A program made the translations under genes and the position numbers. The notes under the pieces were generated by a model. That model was not told the origin of the DNA. It was given only the letters and a program-made list of their open reading frames with translations, and ran no database searches. From Periplaneta americana (Eukaryota > Arthropoda > Insecta > Blattodea > Blattidae), in the NCBI RefSeq assembly GCF_040183065.1, contig NC_091119.1:206357298-206421297 (forward strand): 64,000 nucleotides of DNA, given 5' to 3'. Shown piece by piece: positions 32,501-43,542 of the stretch (position 1 is the stretch's first letter; every line of letters begins with the position of its first letter).

Positions 32501-35500
32501 TAATCAAGTGGGGTTGGGTCTTTTTCATATAGATACTTAATGGCGGTGTGGTGTAGATATTTATATTCGTCATTCTCTTCAGTATTGGCTCGAGAGAGCG
32601 CAGAAATTACAGTTCCTAAGGAAAGACCAAAAGGTATTACGTATTGATAATATAAGAGGCCTACAAACCAACAATCCACAATAACCTGAAATAGCTATTG
32701 CTTTACTCCCACATGAAAAATCCTCTGATCGTCCTGACAGTGTTACTTGCGTTTTCGCGTTGAAACTCAAAAACTAAGGTGCGTATGTTCAAGATAAAGT
32801 ATTTGGCATAAAAAAAACTATTCAGAAGGCGTATGTTTCATTATTATGGGAGCAAATAACTTCCAAAATGTCTGGTATTCATTGAAAATAAATCTGGTAA
32901 ATTTTTATTTGAACCTCTAATGAACTTAGTTGCAGCATTTCCTACACAAACCACTAGTAATATTTAAATAAAAAAGTATGTAGCTTCAATATATACCGTA
33001 TGTTTTTCTGGGTATAGCACATAGGGTTTATCATTGCCATAAGAAACCTATGTATAAAAAAATGAAGAAAGAACTTAATCCGTGGGCCATGTTTAGAAAT
33101 TAGCAGGCTTTGACAATTATAAAACAAGACAACATCGCTTATGGTTGCTAAGTCAAAGCCCGATGTTCTCTTGCTTTACAAATAATTGTCAAAGCCTGTT
33201 AATTTCTAAGTTATTTCTTCGTTATTTTTATACATAGGTCTCTTCTGGCAAAGATAATTCCCTACGTATACCCAGAAAAACACACGGTATGTCAAATATA
33301 CAATTCATTGACTTTAAACTAAATATATTCCAGAAAATGAAATCTATTACAGAGATTTCAACAAAATTTTAGTTTCTTTTAAGATAATAAATGTAAATTA
33401 TACATGCATATGCGAAACGATACGAGTCGTATACAAAATAGTTTCGTAATAATTATTTTAAATTATAAATTTACATTTATTTGTTTAATACATTGGGTTT
33501 ACTTTCAGATCCACTCAATAATGCATCCGACGATCCAGGGAAGAGATCAGTGAAACGATTCGTTGTAAGTTGAAGTGTACATTGCCTGAAGGAAATATAA
33601 TATATTGAATTTTTGCTTGTATTTTGACTATGTACAGTAGTGGCAAAAAAACCGGACCGACCCTTGTAGCTGATTTCAGAGCCTTGTTCACTCCAGAGCA
33701 CGATAGATTGGTAACTAAGACTTTCGTGGTTTGAATCCTGTCTGGGAAGGAAACTTTTTTTCTGTTCCTTATTCAAACTTATTCCCAATACTTTTCGATT
33801 GCTGGTAAAATTCATGTTCTGGGAATAATAAGTTCATAAAATAGTAAAATATCGTTGCAATCGAAAAGTATTGGGAATAAATATGAATAAGGAACAAAAA
33901 AAAATTTATCTTTCCAGGCAGGATTCGAACCACGAAAGTCTTAGTTACCAGTCTATAGTGTTCTGGAGTGAAGAAGGCTCTGAAATCAGCTACAAGAGTC
34001 GGTCCGGTTTTTTTATCACTGCTGTACATTACCTGAAGTAAAAATAATAATTGATTCTTTGTTTGTATTTTGACCGTTGCAAAACTAATGGCATGCGATG
34101 AAACCTGTCTAATTTATGAAGTGATGTACAGTGTGTTTCATAATTCAAGACCTCCCCGGAAAAAGTATGTAACATCAAATTCTTGGAATATATGATGTGG
34201 ATAGAAAAATTAATTCATAATAATAAATGCATTCAATGGCTAAATAAACGTGTATTCTTGTTTAGTCAAAATGATAATTAATAGTTTTTTTGGGGTTATT
34301 TTACGACGCTGTATTAACATCTAGGTTATTTAGCGTCTGAATGATATGAAGGTGATAATGCCGGTGAAATGAGTCCGGGGTCCAGCACCGAAAGTTACCC
34401 AGCATAAATAATAGTAAATACAGACCTAATAAAATATGCCTTGAAATGTTTTCCTTTCTTATGAAACATGAATTACAGATTTGTCTGTTACATCCTTATT
34501 CAGGAGAGGTCTTCAATTATAGGTACAATCTACAGTGGTGAATAGAGAAAAATGAAACTAGAAAAAATTCTAATAAACATAGTTCCGAAATATGCACTGG
34601 CGGAAGAGATCGTTTAACATGTGCTGAATATGGCCACCGTTCATAATAAGACAGTCATCAAAACGTTTCCTTATCGACAACCTTACACATTCGAACATCC
34701 CTGGCGTTCATTAAAGCGTTGATAACAAGTAACAACGCATCACCGGGAGTTCGTTAACATTAGTAATAGATATGGAGAAAACAAAACATTTCAAATAGGC
34801 CTATCCTCTAACAAAAAATTCCAGAGAACTGAAGTCGGGGGACTGGGAGGCCATTGGTTGGTAAGCCACCGCCGATACACCTGTTGTGGAAGCGTAAGAA
34901 CTCTCGATTGTTCATGCATGTTGCACAGCAGCTGCCTTTCCCACAGAGGCACACCATCCAAAACGTTGGATAGCTCATGTTGAAAAAATACAGATAGCCT
35001 ATGCACGACCATTAAGTCTGCCTGGCAAGAAATGAAGGTCGGTCTGGTTGGAGCAGTTGGTGTAGCGTTGGTCTTCTATGCCCAAGGTTGCGGGTTCGAT
35101 CCCGGGCCAGGTCTATGGCATTTAAGTGTGCAGTAGATTTACTGGCATGTAAAAGAACTCCTGTGGGACAAAATGCCGGCACACCGGCGACGCTGATGCA
35201 ACCTCGGCAGTTGCGAGCGTCGTTAAAAAAACATAACATTAAGAAATGAAGTAGTAAATGTAGGCGGTATATTCGGTTGGTGACATAGTAATGACGTCTC
35301 CGAAACGGTTGTTTTTTTACTTGGTTATTTAATAACGCTGTATCAACTACTAGGTTATTTAGCGTCAATGGGATTGATGATAGCGAGATGATATTTGGTT
35401 ACACGAGGCCGAGGATTCTTCATTTTGAAATTCGTCTTACCGTTTGGGAAAACCTCAGAAAAAACCTAACAAGATAATCAGTCCAAGTGGGAATCGAACC

Positions 35501-36189
35501 TGCGCCCTAGCGCAAATCTGGATCAGCAGGAAAGAAACGGTTGTTCCCGGACTTATATTTATTAGGACTTTTGGCCTTGTTTCATCGTCCTCTACTCATC
35601 CCTACTCTTTGTACTCGTACCTATGTTTACGAAACAACCTATATTGAGACTGATAGACAACTTTCAGTTCCTAAGCATGGGCAAGGGAGTCTGTCAGATC
35701 AATTTATTACTTGACTTTACCGAGTAAAAGGCTTACACCAGCCCACTGTGCACGATGTAGCTGACAAATGTCCAGCATCTACAATACAGTAGAATGAGTA
35801 TCATTCTGGAACCAAAGTACAGATGAGCCATCCTGTTTCAGCTATGACAGAACGAGATGAGTTACGTTATAATCTCAAAGCCCTTCATATATCAGCATCG
35901 GATAATCTGTGCTACCCAAAGACTACACCTCAACTATTTCAGTTGACTATTACACTTTTACGACGTCATAATACTTTTCACCAATAAAACGGTACGAAAG
36001 GATGTCTCTCAACCAATCATGGCTGCTTATCGCACGATTTTATAGCGTCCCTAGCATTTGTTTAATTTTATCGCTTCCCTAGCATTTGTTTAATTTTATC
36101 GCGTCCCTAGCATTTGTTTATTTTTATCACTACCCTAGCATTTGTTTCTTTGTTTGCCAACATTTCAAACTGCACTGGTCTGAACGTCA

Positions 36190-36220
<31 letters not shown>

Positions 36221-39200
36221 GAAAATTACAAACCACTCCAGTCGATGCACAGCAGTTTCAAATATGACTCACATTGGCATTCAAGAACAAGAATTAATAA
36301 AGATCACTGGTCATTGCTATGCATCTTCCCTGAAATTCAATTTACAAATAAATGAAGAGCACCATTCGGAAATCCTGAATAAGTTGAGGGATACACCATG
36401 TACATCAACGAGTTCACTTCTTTTACGCACACGTCCAATATAACATCAACTGAACCACCAACCACTAAAACATTCAAATTTTAAAATTGTACATTCAATA
36501 ATTGTTTCTATTAAAATTATTCACGTTTATTTTTTATTTCATCATCGTTAATTAAAATGTTTCTTGTTTATTTCATCATCCTTAATTAAAACATTTCTAA
36601 CACTTGTTTATATTATTTAGGTTATGTAATAGCTTCTGGTATATGATGTTATGGATAGTCAATTATCAGAGATTGTTTAATACTAAGATGTATTGAAAAT
36701 CATCTGTCAAGTGACGTTGATTACTGGGATCCGGATGATTGAAGTGGAATGCAAATGTTTTAATAAAAATGAAATTGAATCAACAAAGCCTTCTTGACTA
36801 GTAACCGTCCACAGAGTTCAGTGAAGATTCCATAGTTGGCACAACTGATAACAAGAAAACATAATCATAAAACAGTACTGCCATCTAGCGTAATGTTGAG
36901 ATGGTACAATAATACATTTGAAGACAGTTGTATTTTCGTAAGTCAATTAATATTTTATTGTATTGGAGTACTTCGTTACTTCTAATCTTTATATACTTTC
37001 TTCTAATCGTGTAATAGTCAATTAAATCCCACTCGAGTTTTGATCTTCTATAGATAAATCGAAACCTCTAGTGAGATTACTGTTGATAAAAGAAATATTA
37101 AATATTTCGTACAGAGTAAATACATAAATTTGTAATACATTGAATATTATTTCATTGCAGTGTATTGCGGACTGCATGGGGAAGAAGTTACAAGTGGTAA
37201 GACTCTTATATTAATTTTCTTATTGGTAAGACTGTTGATATACTTTAAAAAAAGCAACTTTGAACATCCTTTGACACTGAAATTGGTCGCTGTTCAGAGA
37301 GTAAGTTGCACCTCGAAATAGCTCGGTAATGATTGTGTGCTCCGTGTTTACAAGTGTGCGGAGGTATTATGTGGTTTGATTACGGCTGTAATGTGTTCTT
37401 TGTAACGTGTTTGAAATAATTTCCCTGTTTACCATTTAACACATGGAAGTGATTGTCATAAATATACTCCTAACCAATAATTTAATTTGATTACAAGCTC
37501 ACCAGCAAGCATTCAAAGCATCATTAGTATAAATATGTAGTAGCAACATAAGAAAAAGTTGTCATTTGTGTTCATAATGTTGCAGGCAGACGTGGAAGGA
37601 AATATTTTGGAAGACAACCTGTCAAAATTCATCACCAGCTCATCTCAGTGGCGCACACTGTTCATACAGAGAAATGACATTTTAAGCAGATGTACGAATT
37701 TCACAAATAGAACTTCAGAAGGTAAAAATTTCGATTAGCTTACTCTAATGCTTGTAATTCTTATCGTTCTTTTCATCTATGCTGATCATGTTGCAGAAGT
37801 TACGTAGATGGGCGCTTGGGGTCTTTAAGGACCACTGTGCTTTTAACAAAAAGTCTTGTGGTTATAAATTTTCACTTCACTGTAGTCATACGAACAATCT
37901 GTTCCAATAATTATAGATGGATCTGTTCAAAAGAGGAACAACTCTAATTTTAAATTTATGACACAATTCAATTTTAAATCTTCATTTTGCTGTGAAAAAT
38001 CTAATTAACACACTCAAATTTGAAACTTATAGTATACACAAAATATTAACAGAATTTGAAGTAATTTCAACGATACTTTGATTTTAACTGCAACACAAAC
38101 CTTTGAAATACAAGTTCCTCAAAGTTTATAATTCTGAGTATTTTCTACGTTAAGCAATTTTAACGATACTAAGTTCCTCATAACTTTAATTTTGAGTAAT
38201 TTCCATTTTGGACTGGACTGTAATTATTATTCTTTAGTTTTCTTAGCAATTATTGCACAGTCAAACCAACCATCAAATGGTACTTTCCAAAAGCCTCAAG
38301 TGCCCACCGAACGAATTTCTAATTTAAAAAAGATTTTATGATAAGAGAAAAACATATTTTTGAAATACAGAAATCAAATAATATAGAAAATCAATAAAAA
38401 CAGATACCTTGGACGCTGTAACCCAAGTGTGTATGTATCACTACACAATACGGCACAACTCGTAGGTATCAAAAGACGCCACGTGTCATTCGGAGAGTTA
38501 CCATTTGAATCATTACAAAATCAATAATAATTGAAGAATTATATACAACAATTGAAAACACTTTAACTTCAATCATAATTATTCATTATTATAGGCCTAC
38601 CTTTCAGTTTCAGCCCCTTAAACAAAACAAAATATCGCCATTTTCTTTAATGTAATCTATGTTATGTAAAACTCTAGCCGGAGGATGAATTTCCATTTCA
38701 TTTTAGTCACTGGTTACGGATTCGTGGCAGCAGAAAAGAGTTGGTAGCTAGACACTGCAGAATGCTACCTATCTTAAGATGGGATTTTAAGGTTTCACTT
38801 TTATCGTGTTCTGTTATTAGAAAGGTAAACATTCGTTTCTACAACTTTAAAATAATATCACTATAGTGATAGAGAAATTAACTGCGTAGAAAGGGGAAAA
38901 CTTTAATTTCAATCACGATGGTGGATTGTAAACTTAAATAGAAAAATCTCAGTAAGAGGGACGTACGCTATTGGATATCCCTCAGTCATTTCTATTCAGT
39001 GTAGGGATTCCTGAAATATGTACATAAATTTTCTAGTTATTTAATAATTTTCATAATTTCTTTAATTGTGGCGCCATTGCCCAAGTGACTAATTGTAACT
39101 ATCAATCGATTTAGTACAAAATATATATCAGTTCAATCATAAGACATATCTCTTTCAAAGAGAGATGTCTTATGATTGAACTTATATGTATTTTGTACTA

Positions 39201-41074
39201 TATTACTAGACTTATCTGAACAAAAATGAACTGTAAATTATCAATCGATTGTTACTCCGTTACTTGGGGTATTAGTTTTCATTTCGCACATTTAGGTTTC
39301 TGACATAATTGTTCGCATATGTAAACAAACCCTAAAAACAGTAACATAATTGGTAGAAAATCTAAGATATACAATAGGCGTGGGAATTCGTTAAATACTT
39401 CATTTCAAGTTAGGTGTACAGTAAAAAACAAAAACAAATATATTAATTGTATATTTCTAGAGTATGGCAACGTCTACTTCTATGGACAAAGGTGTAACTT
39501 GGCCTCAGCTGTTGTGTCACAATGTATTCGTTCTATGATGGAAGTTGTAAGTACATATAATAACGAAAGTTTTGTTCTTAGTGTTTATAAGTTAATATGA
39601 TTTCAAGAAATTCCATTATTGATAATGAAAATATTACATTTTCAGAACTGTCCGGAAGGAATGAAAGTTCGAGGTAAGTAGTGTCTAGTGACGTCGTAAC
39701 TATTGCAGTGTTCAATAGCAATGCAATAACTTCATCTGGCTGAAATGCAACAGAGGGTTTCAATTCGACATATTTTACAACGAAATTCACCACCATAGTC
39801 AGTAACTTAGGTAATAAGCCTACTAAAACAGGATCGGATATTGCAGATAAATTCTCGAGTTACGTACTAGCAATTAAAATTCTAATGGCTCATGAACTGT
39901 CTCACTTCATTCTGAATGATAATTTAATGATGAGAACTCCTTTAAAAACAGTTTCAGCAATTTCTGAAAACTAAAAGGAAAGTTCGAATAAGGCAGCGAT
40001 CTGTTTGATCTGCACATTGTTACATAAGGTTGTATTACTATTCATGGTCACACATAAGATAAACAGACTTGTTTTAAATTGAAGAGCTGTTTAATGAAAA
40101 ATACAAACCCGTTGAAGTGTTTTCAACACAAAATTTAATCACCAACTGATAGTTACACATTACAACATACATACATACATACATACATACATACATACAT
40201 ACATACATACATACATACATACATACATACATACATACATACATACATACATAACATAACATAACATAACATAACATAACATAACATACACGAAGAATCC
40301 ACTGCAAGAATGATGGATATCACTTTCTTGTCGAAAATGAACCAAGACTGTCAATGCATAGCTTAAGACATATAGAATGTACATACAGAGTTACATGGCA
40401 TTAACACTGATGGTCACTGTCCAGTAATGATCGGAAAATCACAGTTAAGCTTTGAGCGCTAAGCATTTCAAACTTTCAATTGCTTCTCCTGCAAAATGTA
40501 TTCCAAATGACATCCATCATTCTTGCAGTGGACTCTTCACATACATACATACATACATACATACATACATACATACATACATACATACATACATACATGA
40601 ATGCATGCATACATACATACATACAAATACACACAAACATACATACATTCAGTACATACATACATACATACATACATACATACATACATACATACATACA
40701 TACATACATACATACATACATACATACATACATTACACACACACACACGCATATATATAACCCAACAAAATGTCGATTGTTTTATCTACATTAGTCGTGC
40801 TCTAAATAAATTCAGTTGACTGACTTCGTTTGTAATCAACCCCGAGTAGGATACATTTCTTGTTCTTTGTTTATCTGACGTAAACGGCAAATACAACTTC
40901 TAAAAGTTGCAAGCTTTCAACAACCTTCACTAGTAATGGACAAATTCGTAACTTTATTTCTAAATAATTATTTCTTTCTCTCTAATTCAGAATGTATATT
41001 CCTCTGTTTCAGGTACTCAATGCAACGTACACAGACAGAGAATAATAGAATTGCTAGAGATATTAAAGGTATAA
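29600..41074 (+). CDS. Plus-C odorant-binding protein-like gene 2 (nine exons, 228 aa)
   Basis: Exons 29600-29672, 30270-30397, 31539-31620, 33509-33564, 37161-37196, 37586-37721, 39461-39546, 39646-39673 and 41013-41074 splice (GT-AG) into 228 codons plus TAA. The N-terminus MRIFPWILIYCHVAAGF is a signal peptide, likely cut after AAG. Cysteines are C68-C69, C87, C114, C118, C161, C182, C192, C201-P202 and C212. The run C114-X3-C-X42-C-X20-C-X9-C-X8-CP-X9-C agrees exactly with the published Plus-C OBP pattern as I recall it. Ten mature cysteines would allow five disulphides. Sequons NHS, NAS, NFT and NRT suggest glycosylation. Expected role is extracellular binding of a hydrophobic small molecule. 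Exons 3, 5, 6, 7, 8 and 9 have the same length as in gene 1. The exon 2 donor (GTAGTC) is weak and is the least certain junction. Only an ATTAAA-like signal (about 41105) follows. Confidence 0.87.
29704..29999 (+). mobile_element. Single end of a mariner-like element
   Basis: TATACAGGGTGATTCAAGAG is the CAGGGTG-type end preceded by TA seen in many insect mariner-like elements (compare 60350). No matching right end was found nearby, so it looks like a fragment in intron 1 of gene 2; the right limit is a guess. Confidence 0.45.
30663..31107. mobile_element. MITE M4 (PIF/Harbinger-like) enclosing a tRNA-like palindrome
   Basis: Ends AGGCTGGTTCACAATAAACC and its complement, TIRs ~60 bp, flanked by TTA on each side (30660-30662, 31108-31110). 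The TTA duplication and TIR type suit PIF/Harbinger. The interior carries an 85-bp inverted tRNA-like repeat (30770-30966). Non-coding; intron 2 of gene 2. Confidence 0.8.
30770..30966. repeat. 85-bp tRNA-like inverted repeat (SINE family S2, two arms)
   Basis: Arms 30770-30854 and 30882-30966 match with a single mismatch around a 27-bp spacer. Each arm holds a tRNA-like unit (AGCTCAGTGGTAGAGCGCTG, loop, GGTCCCGGGATCGATACC). The loop ACGTTCA has C where position 33 of a tRNA should be U, so it is not a working tRNA gene. A related single copy lies at 44973-45092. Confidence 0.8.
31259..31356. repeat. Short inverted repeat
   Basis: CGTCCTGTGCTGTCTCAGCG and its near-complement ending ACAACACAGGACAGG, about 25-bp arms around a ~45-bp loop; origin unknown. 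Confidence 0.65.
31827..32957 (+). mobile_element. Non-autonomous Helitron-like element, copy 2 (family H1)
   Basis: Begins TCTATATATATATAATTTGA and shares TTACGGGAAAACGGCTGAAC and ATGACCCCTCATTTTGAAGC with the inverse of 970-2790. It ends CACAAACCACTAG at 32957 followed by T; the terminal hairpin is degenerate here. Non-coding; intron 3 of gene 2. Confidence 0.65.
32997..33288. mobile_element. Foldback MITE (~130-bp arms)
   Basis: Starts CCGTATGTTTTTCTGGGTAT and ends with its near-complement TACCCAGAAAAACACACGG. Inner arm segments AAATTAGCAGGCTTTGACAA and TTGTCAAAGCCTGTTAATTT also pair. Non-coding. Confidence 0.75.
33635..34024. mobile_element. Long-TIR MITE family M3 with tRNA-like arms, copy 2
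   Basis: Same structure as 9581-9975: CAGTAGTGGCAAAAAAACC end, flanked by TA on both sides. The tRNA-like B-box region is intact (GGATTCGAACC, complement) in the right arm and changed (GGTTTGAATCC) in the left. It lies 70 bp after exon 4 of gene 2. Confidence 0.8.
34130..35012 (-). mobile_element. Possible degraded mariner-like relic
   Basis: TTCATAATTCAAGACCTCCC near 34140 and AGGAGAGGTCTTCAATTATA near 34502 are roughly inverted. A minus ORF (34791-35012) includes the stretch QWPPSPPTSVLWNFLL, faintly like the WPPRSPDLNPxDFFLWG motif of mariner transposases. Weak evidence; a truncated SINE (34295-34405) lies inside. Confidence 0.3.
34295..34405 (-). mobile_element. SINE family S1, truncated copy
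   Basis: Only the 3' half is present (GGTTATTTTACGACGCTGTA through CCAGCACCGAAAGTTACCCA); the tRNA-like head is missing. Confidence 0.85.
35041..35235 (+). mobile_element. tRNA-derived SINE family S3
   Basis: tRNA-like head with AGCAGTTGGTGTAGCGTTGG (A box) and GGGTTCGATCCCGGG (B box). The body contains AAGAACTCCTGTGGGAC and CACCGGCGACGCTGATG and ends in an A-rich tail. One copy in this window. Confidence 0.7.
35316..35535 (-). mobile_element. SINE related to family S1, diverged
   Basis: Minus strand shares the CGCTGTATCAAC, GGTTATTTAGCGTC and AAAACCTCAGAAAAAACC parts with S1 and a B-box-like GGTTCGATTCCCAC. The middle differs, so it is a sister subfamily or a mosaic. Confidence 0.65.
35930..37095 (-). 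repeat. Interspersed repeat family R, copy 2
   Basis: Inverse copy of 10512-11260, with extra material. From about 36025 to 36140 a ~30-bp unit (GTCCCTAGCATTTGTTTAAT) is repeated four times. An AC run (about 36185-36220) interrupts it. It ends 65 bp before exon 5 of gene 2. Confidence 0.65.
37200..39110. other. Gene 2 introns, mostly unassigned
   Basis: Holds exon 6 (37586-37721). The remaining AT-rich sequence shows no transposon termini or exon that I can support. Confidence 0.45.
39111..39201. repeat. Perfect-type palindrome (~44-bp arms)
   Basis: Arms TAGTACAAAATATATATCAG... and ...TTATATGTATTTTGTACTA, centred on TCTCTTTCAAAGAGAGA near 39158. Flanking ATCAATCGAT motifs on both sides suggest a larger decayed foldback element. 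Confidence 0.75.
40160..40290. repeat. (CATA)n then (CATAA)n microsatellite
   Basis: Pure CATA units followed by CATAA units, ending at the M2 MITE. Confidence 0.95.
40293..40537. mobile_element. MITE family M2, copy 2, inside a CATA array
   Basis: Same ends as 6830-7077 (AAGAATCCACTGCAAGAATG ... GCAGTGGACTCTT), 245 bp. CATA repeats lie on both sides, so it either inserted into or seeded the array. Confidence 0.85.
40539..40733. repeat. (CATA)n microsatellite
   Basis: CATA array with a few variant units near 40600-40650, then an AC run to about 40750. Confidence 0.95.
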
Positions 41075-41837
41075 ATGTCATGGCGGAACACTTTATTGCG
41101 TTTTATTAAAAATTAATTTATCACATAACAAAACAAGCATTTATTGTGCTCTACTCCCATGACAGTTGTAACAGAGGTGAACGGGCACGGTTGGAAAAGT
41201 TAACTGGATGTATTGAGTGTGGATAAAAAAACTTTTGCTATCTTAATCAATCGAAGCGACGATACATGCAAATATCACAAAGCTTATCTACTCTGTATTC
41301 GTCTTATTTATTGCATATCCATATATAACGTGTGTGTGTGTGTGTTTTGTGCTGTTATTTCGTGGAAGACGGAGTCAAAGAAACGAAACATTGGTTATTT
41401 AAACATTATAATACAATTTGTTATAATTTCTGTTACTCGTTGTGGTAGTGACTTCAATGCATGTACAAGATAGGAACAATTTAATTTCCTATCCAATAAT
41501 GTTTTCTATGTATTTGTCAAATGCCTGAATTCTGATAATAGCCACTGATTCCTGCCTGGTGTTAATGTCTTTTTATGTGTTCTTACCTACATTAAAGCTA
41601 ATGATGATTATGCTCGATAACAGAAGAGATAATGGTGCTCCTTTCTCATAAATACAATAATAATGCTTGATCACATAATATAACTGACTGATAATCCAAA
41701 TGAACTTTCACGACAATCGCTTTTAACAATTTCACTATGCTGCCATCTAGCGATTACAAAAGAAGTAACGTTATAACCTTTATGGAATGACATGGAGTTT
41801 TTCATTCGGATACCAAAGATAATAATGTAATATTAAT
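41075..41837. other. 3' flank of gene 2
   Basis: Unassigned AT-rich sequence; contains CTGCCATCTAGCG near 41740, also found in repeat R. Confidence 0.4.
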
Positions 41838-41950
41838 AATTTATTTATGTAATCTGGCAGAGCTAAGGCCAGTAGGCCTTCTCTTCCACCCAGCCAGACT
41901 CTAATTCTAATTGAATACAATTGCTTACATAGTTATTACATTAATATCTA
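41838..41950 (-). mobile_element. LINE family B, 3' end only
   Basis: Inverse of the family B 3' block (CTGGCAGAGCTAAGGCC, then CCTTCTCTTCCACCCAGCC). Confidence 0.75.
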
Positions 41951-41976
41951 GGCCATAAAACAACATGAAAGTGAAT

Positions 41977-42320
41977 TATTTATTTATTTATTTATTTTTA
42001 TTGCTAGTAAGTTTGAAATGAATACAAGTTAATAAATACAATGAAAGATAAACTAGCCCACTTCTGAATGAGTAAGACTCGTGCTCAGGAGGGGATTCCA
42101 ATACAGACAAAAATAAAATTAAAATTGAGAGTGAATACAGATTAAATAGTGTTTAATATGTTTAAATCCAATACAATATTTTTTTATTAATTTGGAGAGG
42201 ATCCGTGGTTGAAATATTATTGGAATAAAATTTGTTTAATAATCTGGGACCTTGACTCATGCTATGATAAAAAGCTGCATTGGTTTTACATTTTGGTTCA
42301 GACAAACGCAAAGAATAATA
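41977..42320 (-). mobile_element. LINE family D, 3' end
   Basis: AAAT tail at the left, then the inverse of the GCTCAGGAGGGGATTCC 3' UTR block. The frame reading SEPKCKTNAAFYHSMSQGPR corresponds to [20 protein letters not shown] of copy 1. Confidence 0.75.
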
Positions 42321-42389
42321 AAACTAAAGTAAATAATGAAAGTTAGATAAGTAATGTTAGTGAGACAATAATAAACAATGGTAAGAAAC

Positions 42390-42390
42390 A

Positions 42391-42448
<58 letters not shown>

Positions 42449-42575
42449 TATAATAATAATAATAATTTTAATAATAATAATAATAACAATATAATAATAA
42501 TAATTTTAATAATAATAATAATAATAACAATATAATAATAATAATTTTAATAATAATAATAATAATAATAATGTT
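42390..42575. repeat. (AAT)n array with an internal ~50-bp period
   Basis: AAT units broken by AACAATATAATAATAATAAT and TTTTAATAATAA, which repeat three times. Confidence 0.9.
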
Positions 42576-43192
42576 AATATTATATTCAGAGGTCCGAGCT
42601 CAATGTTGGTGTTTTGATTTATAAACTCAATTTAGAGTAATTCATACAGTCTGAACCTCATACGCTCTACTACCCTCCAAATCCCAACGACATGAAATGC
42701 TTCTCTATCTGATACAACTCTTGTACTCTGAGTTCACGGGGTTCGCTCTAATACCTTGAAAAACAGATGGCATTTATTCACAAAATAGTTACGCATTTCA
42801 AACACCGAGAATGTTATTTATGCCTATGCACCATCTACTGAGCACATTGCAGATCAAAGAAAAGTCAGGTTTTCACCTAAAACCCACTTTCATATAGTTA
42901 GCGAGAAGTCATGGAAATAACACACAATTAAAATGATGATAATAGTGCTAGACGGTACACCACGCTACACCGCCACTAGGCTCCTTTCACACTCCTTTTG
43001 ACGGAAATACGCTTCAGTTGCTGATGACACAGTGAGCGTTGTTAAGTGACGTCCTTCACAGACTGGGCCAGTAACACCAAAGGTGAGCTTAACACGTAGG
43101 CTACAACTTCGTGGTCGATGAATATTATTATACGCATCCTTTTTTCTGCATTATACGATATAAAACGCTTAAAGGATAATATGAATACAGTC

Positions 43193-43193
<1 letters not shown>

Positions 43194-43228
<35 letters not shown>

Positions 43229-43230
43229 AA

Positions 43231-43272
<42 letters not shown>

Positions 43273-43394
43273 AAAAAAAAGAAAGAAAGAAACAAAGAAG
43301 GACAGAACGAAAGAAAGATAGAACGAAAGAAAGAAAGAAAGAAAAAAGAAAGATAGAAAGAAAGATAGATAGAAAGAAAGAAAGAAAGAAAGAG

Positions 43395-43425
<31 letters not shown>

Positions 43426-43435
43426 AAGAAAGTAA

Positions 43436-43467
<32 letters not shown>

Positions 43468-43505
43468 GAAGAAAGAAAGAAAGAAAAAAACAAACAAACA
43501 AACAA
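43194..43505. repeat. (GAAA)n microsatellite, ending in CAAA and CTAA units
   Basis: AAAG array with GATA and GGAA variants; the minus strand gives Phe/Leu/Ser-rich ORFs that are artefacts. Confidence 0.95.
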
Positions 43506-43542
43506 ACTAACTAACTAATTTATGTTCCATGTAACTTATTAG

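Noticed and set aside
40074-40819. YVCM/IHTY repeat proteins on both strands
   Set aside because: Products of CATA microsatellites, open in several frames by chance.
43042-43505. Phe-Leu-Ser-rich membrane-like ORFs
   Set aside because: Reverse translation of a GAAA microsatellite.
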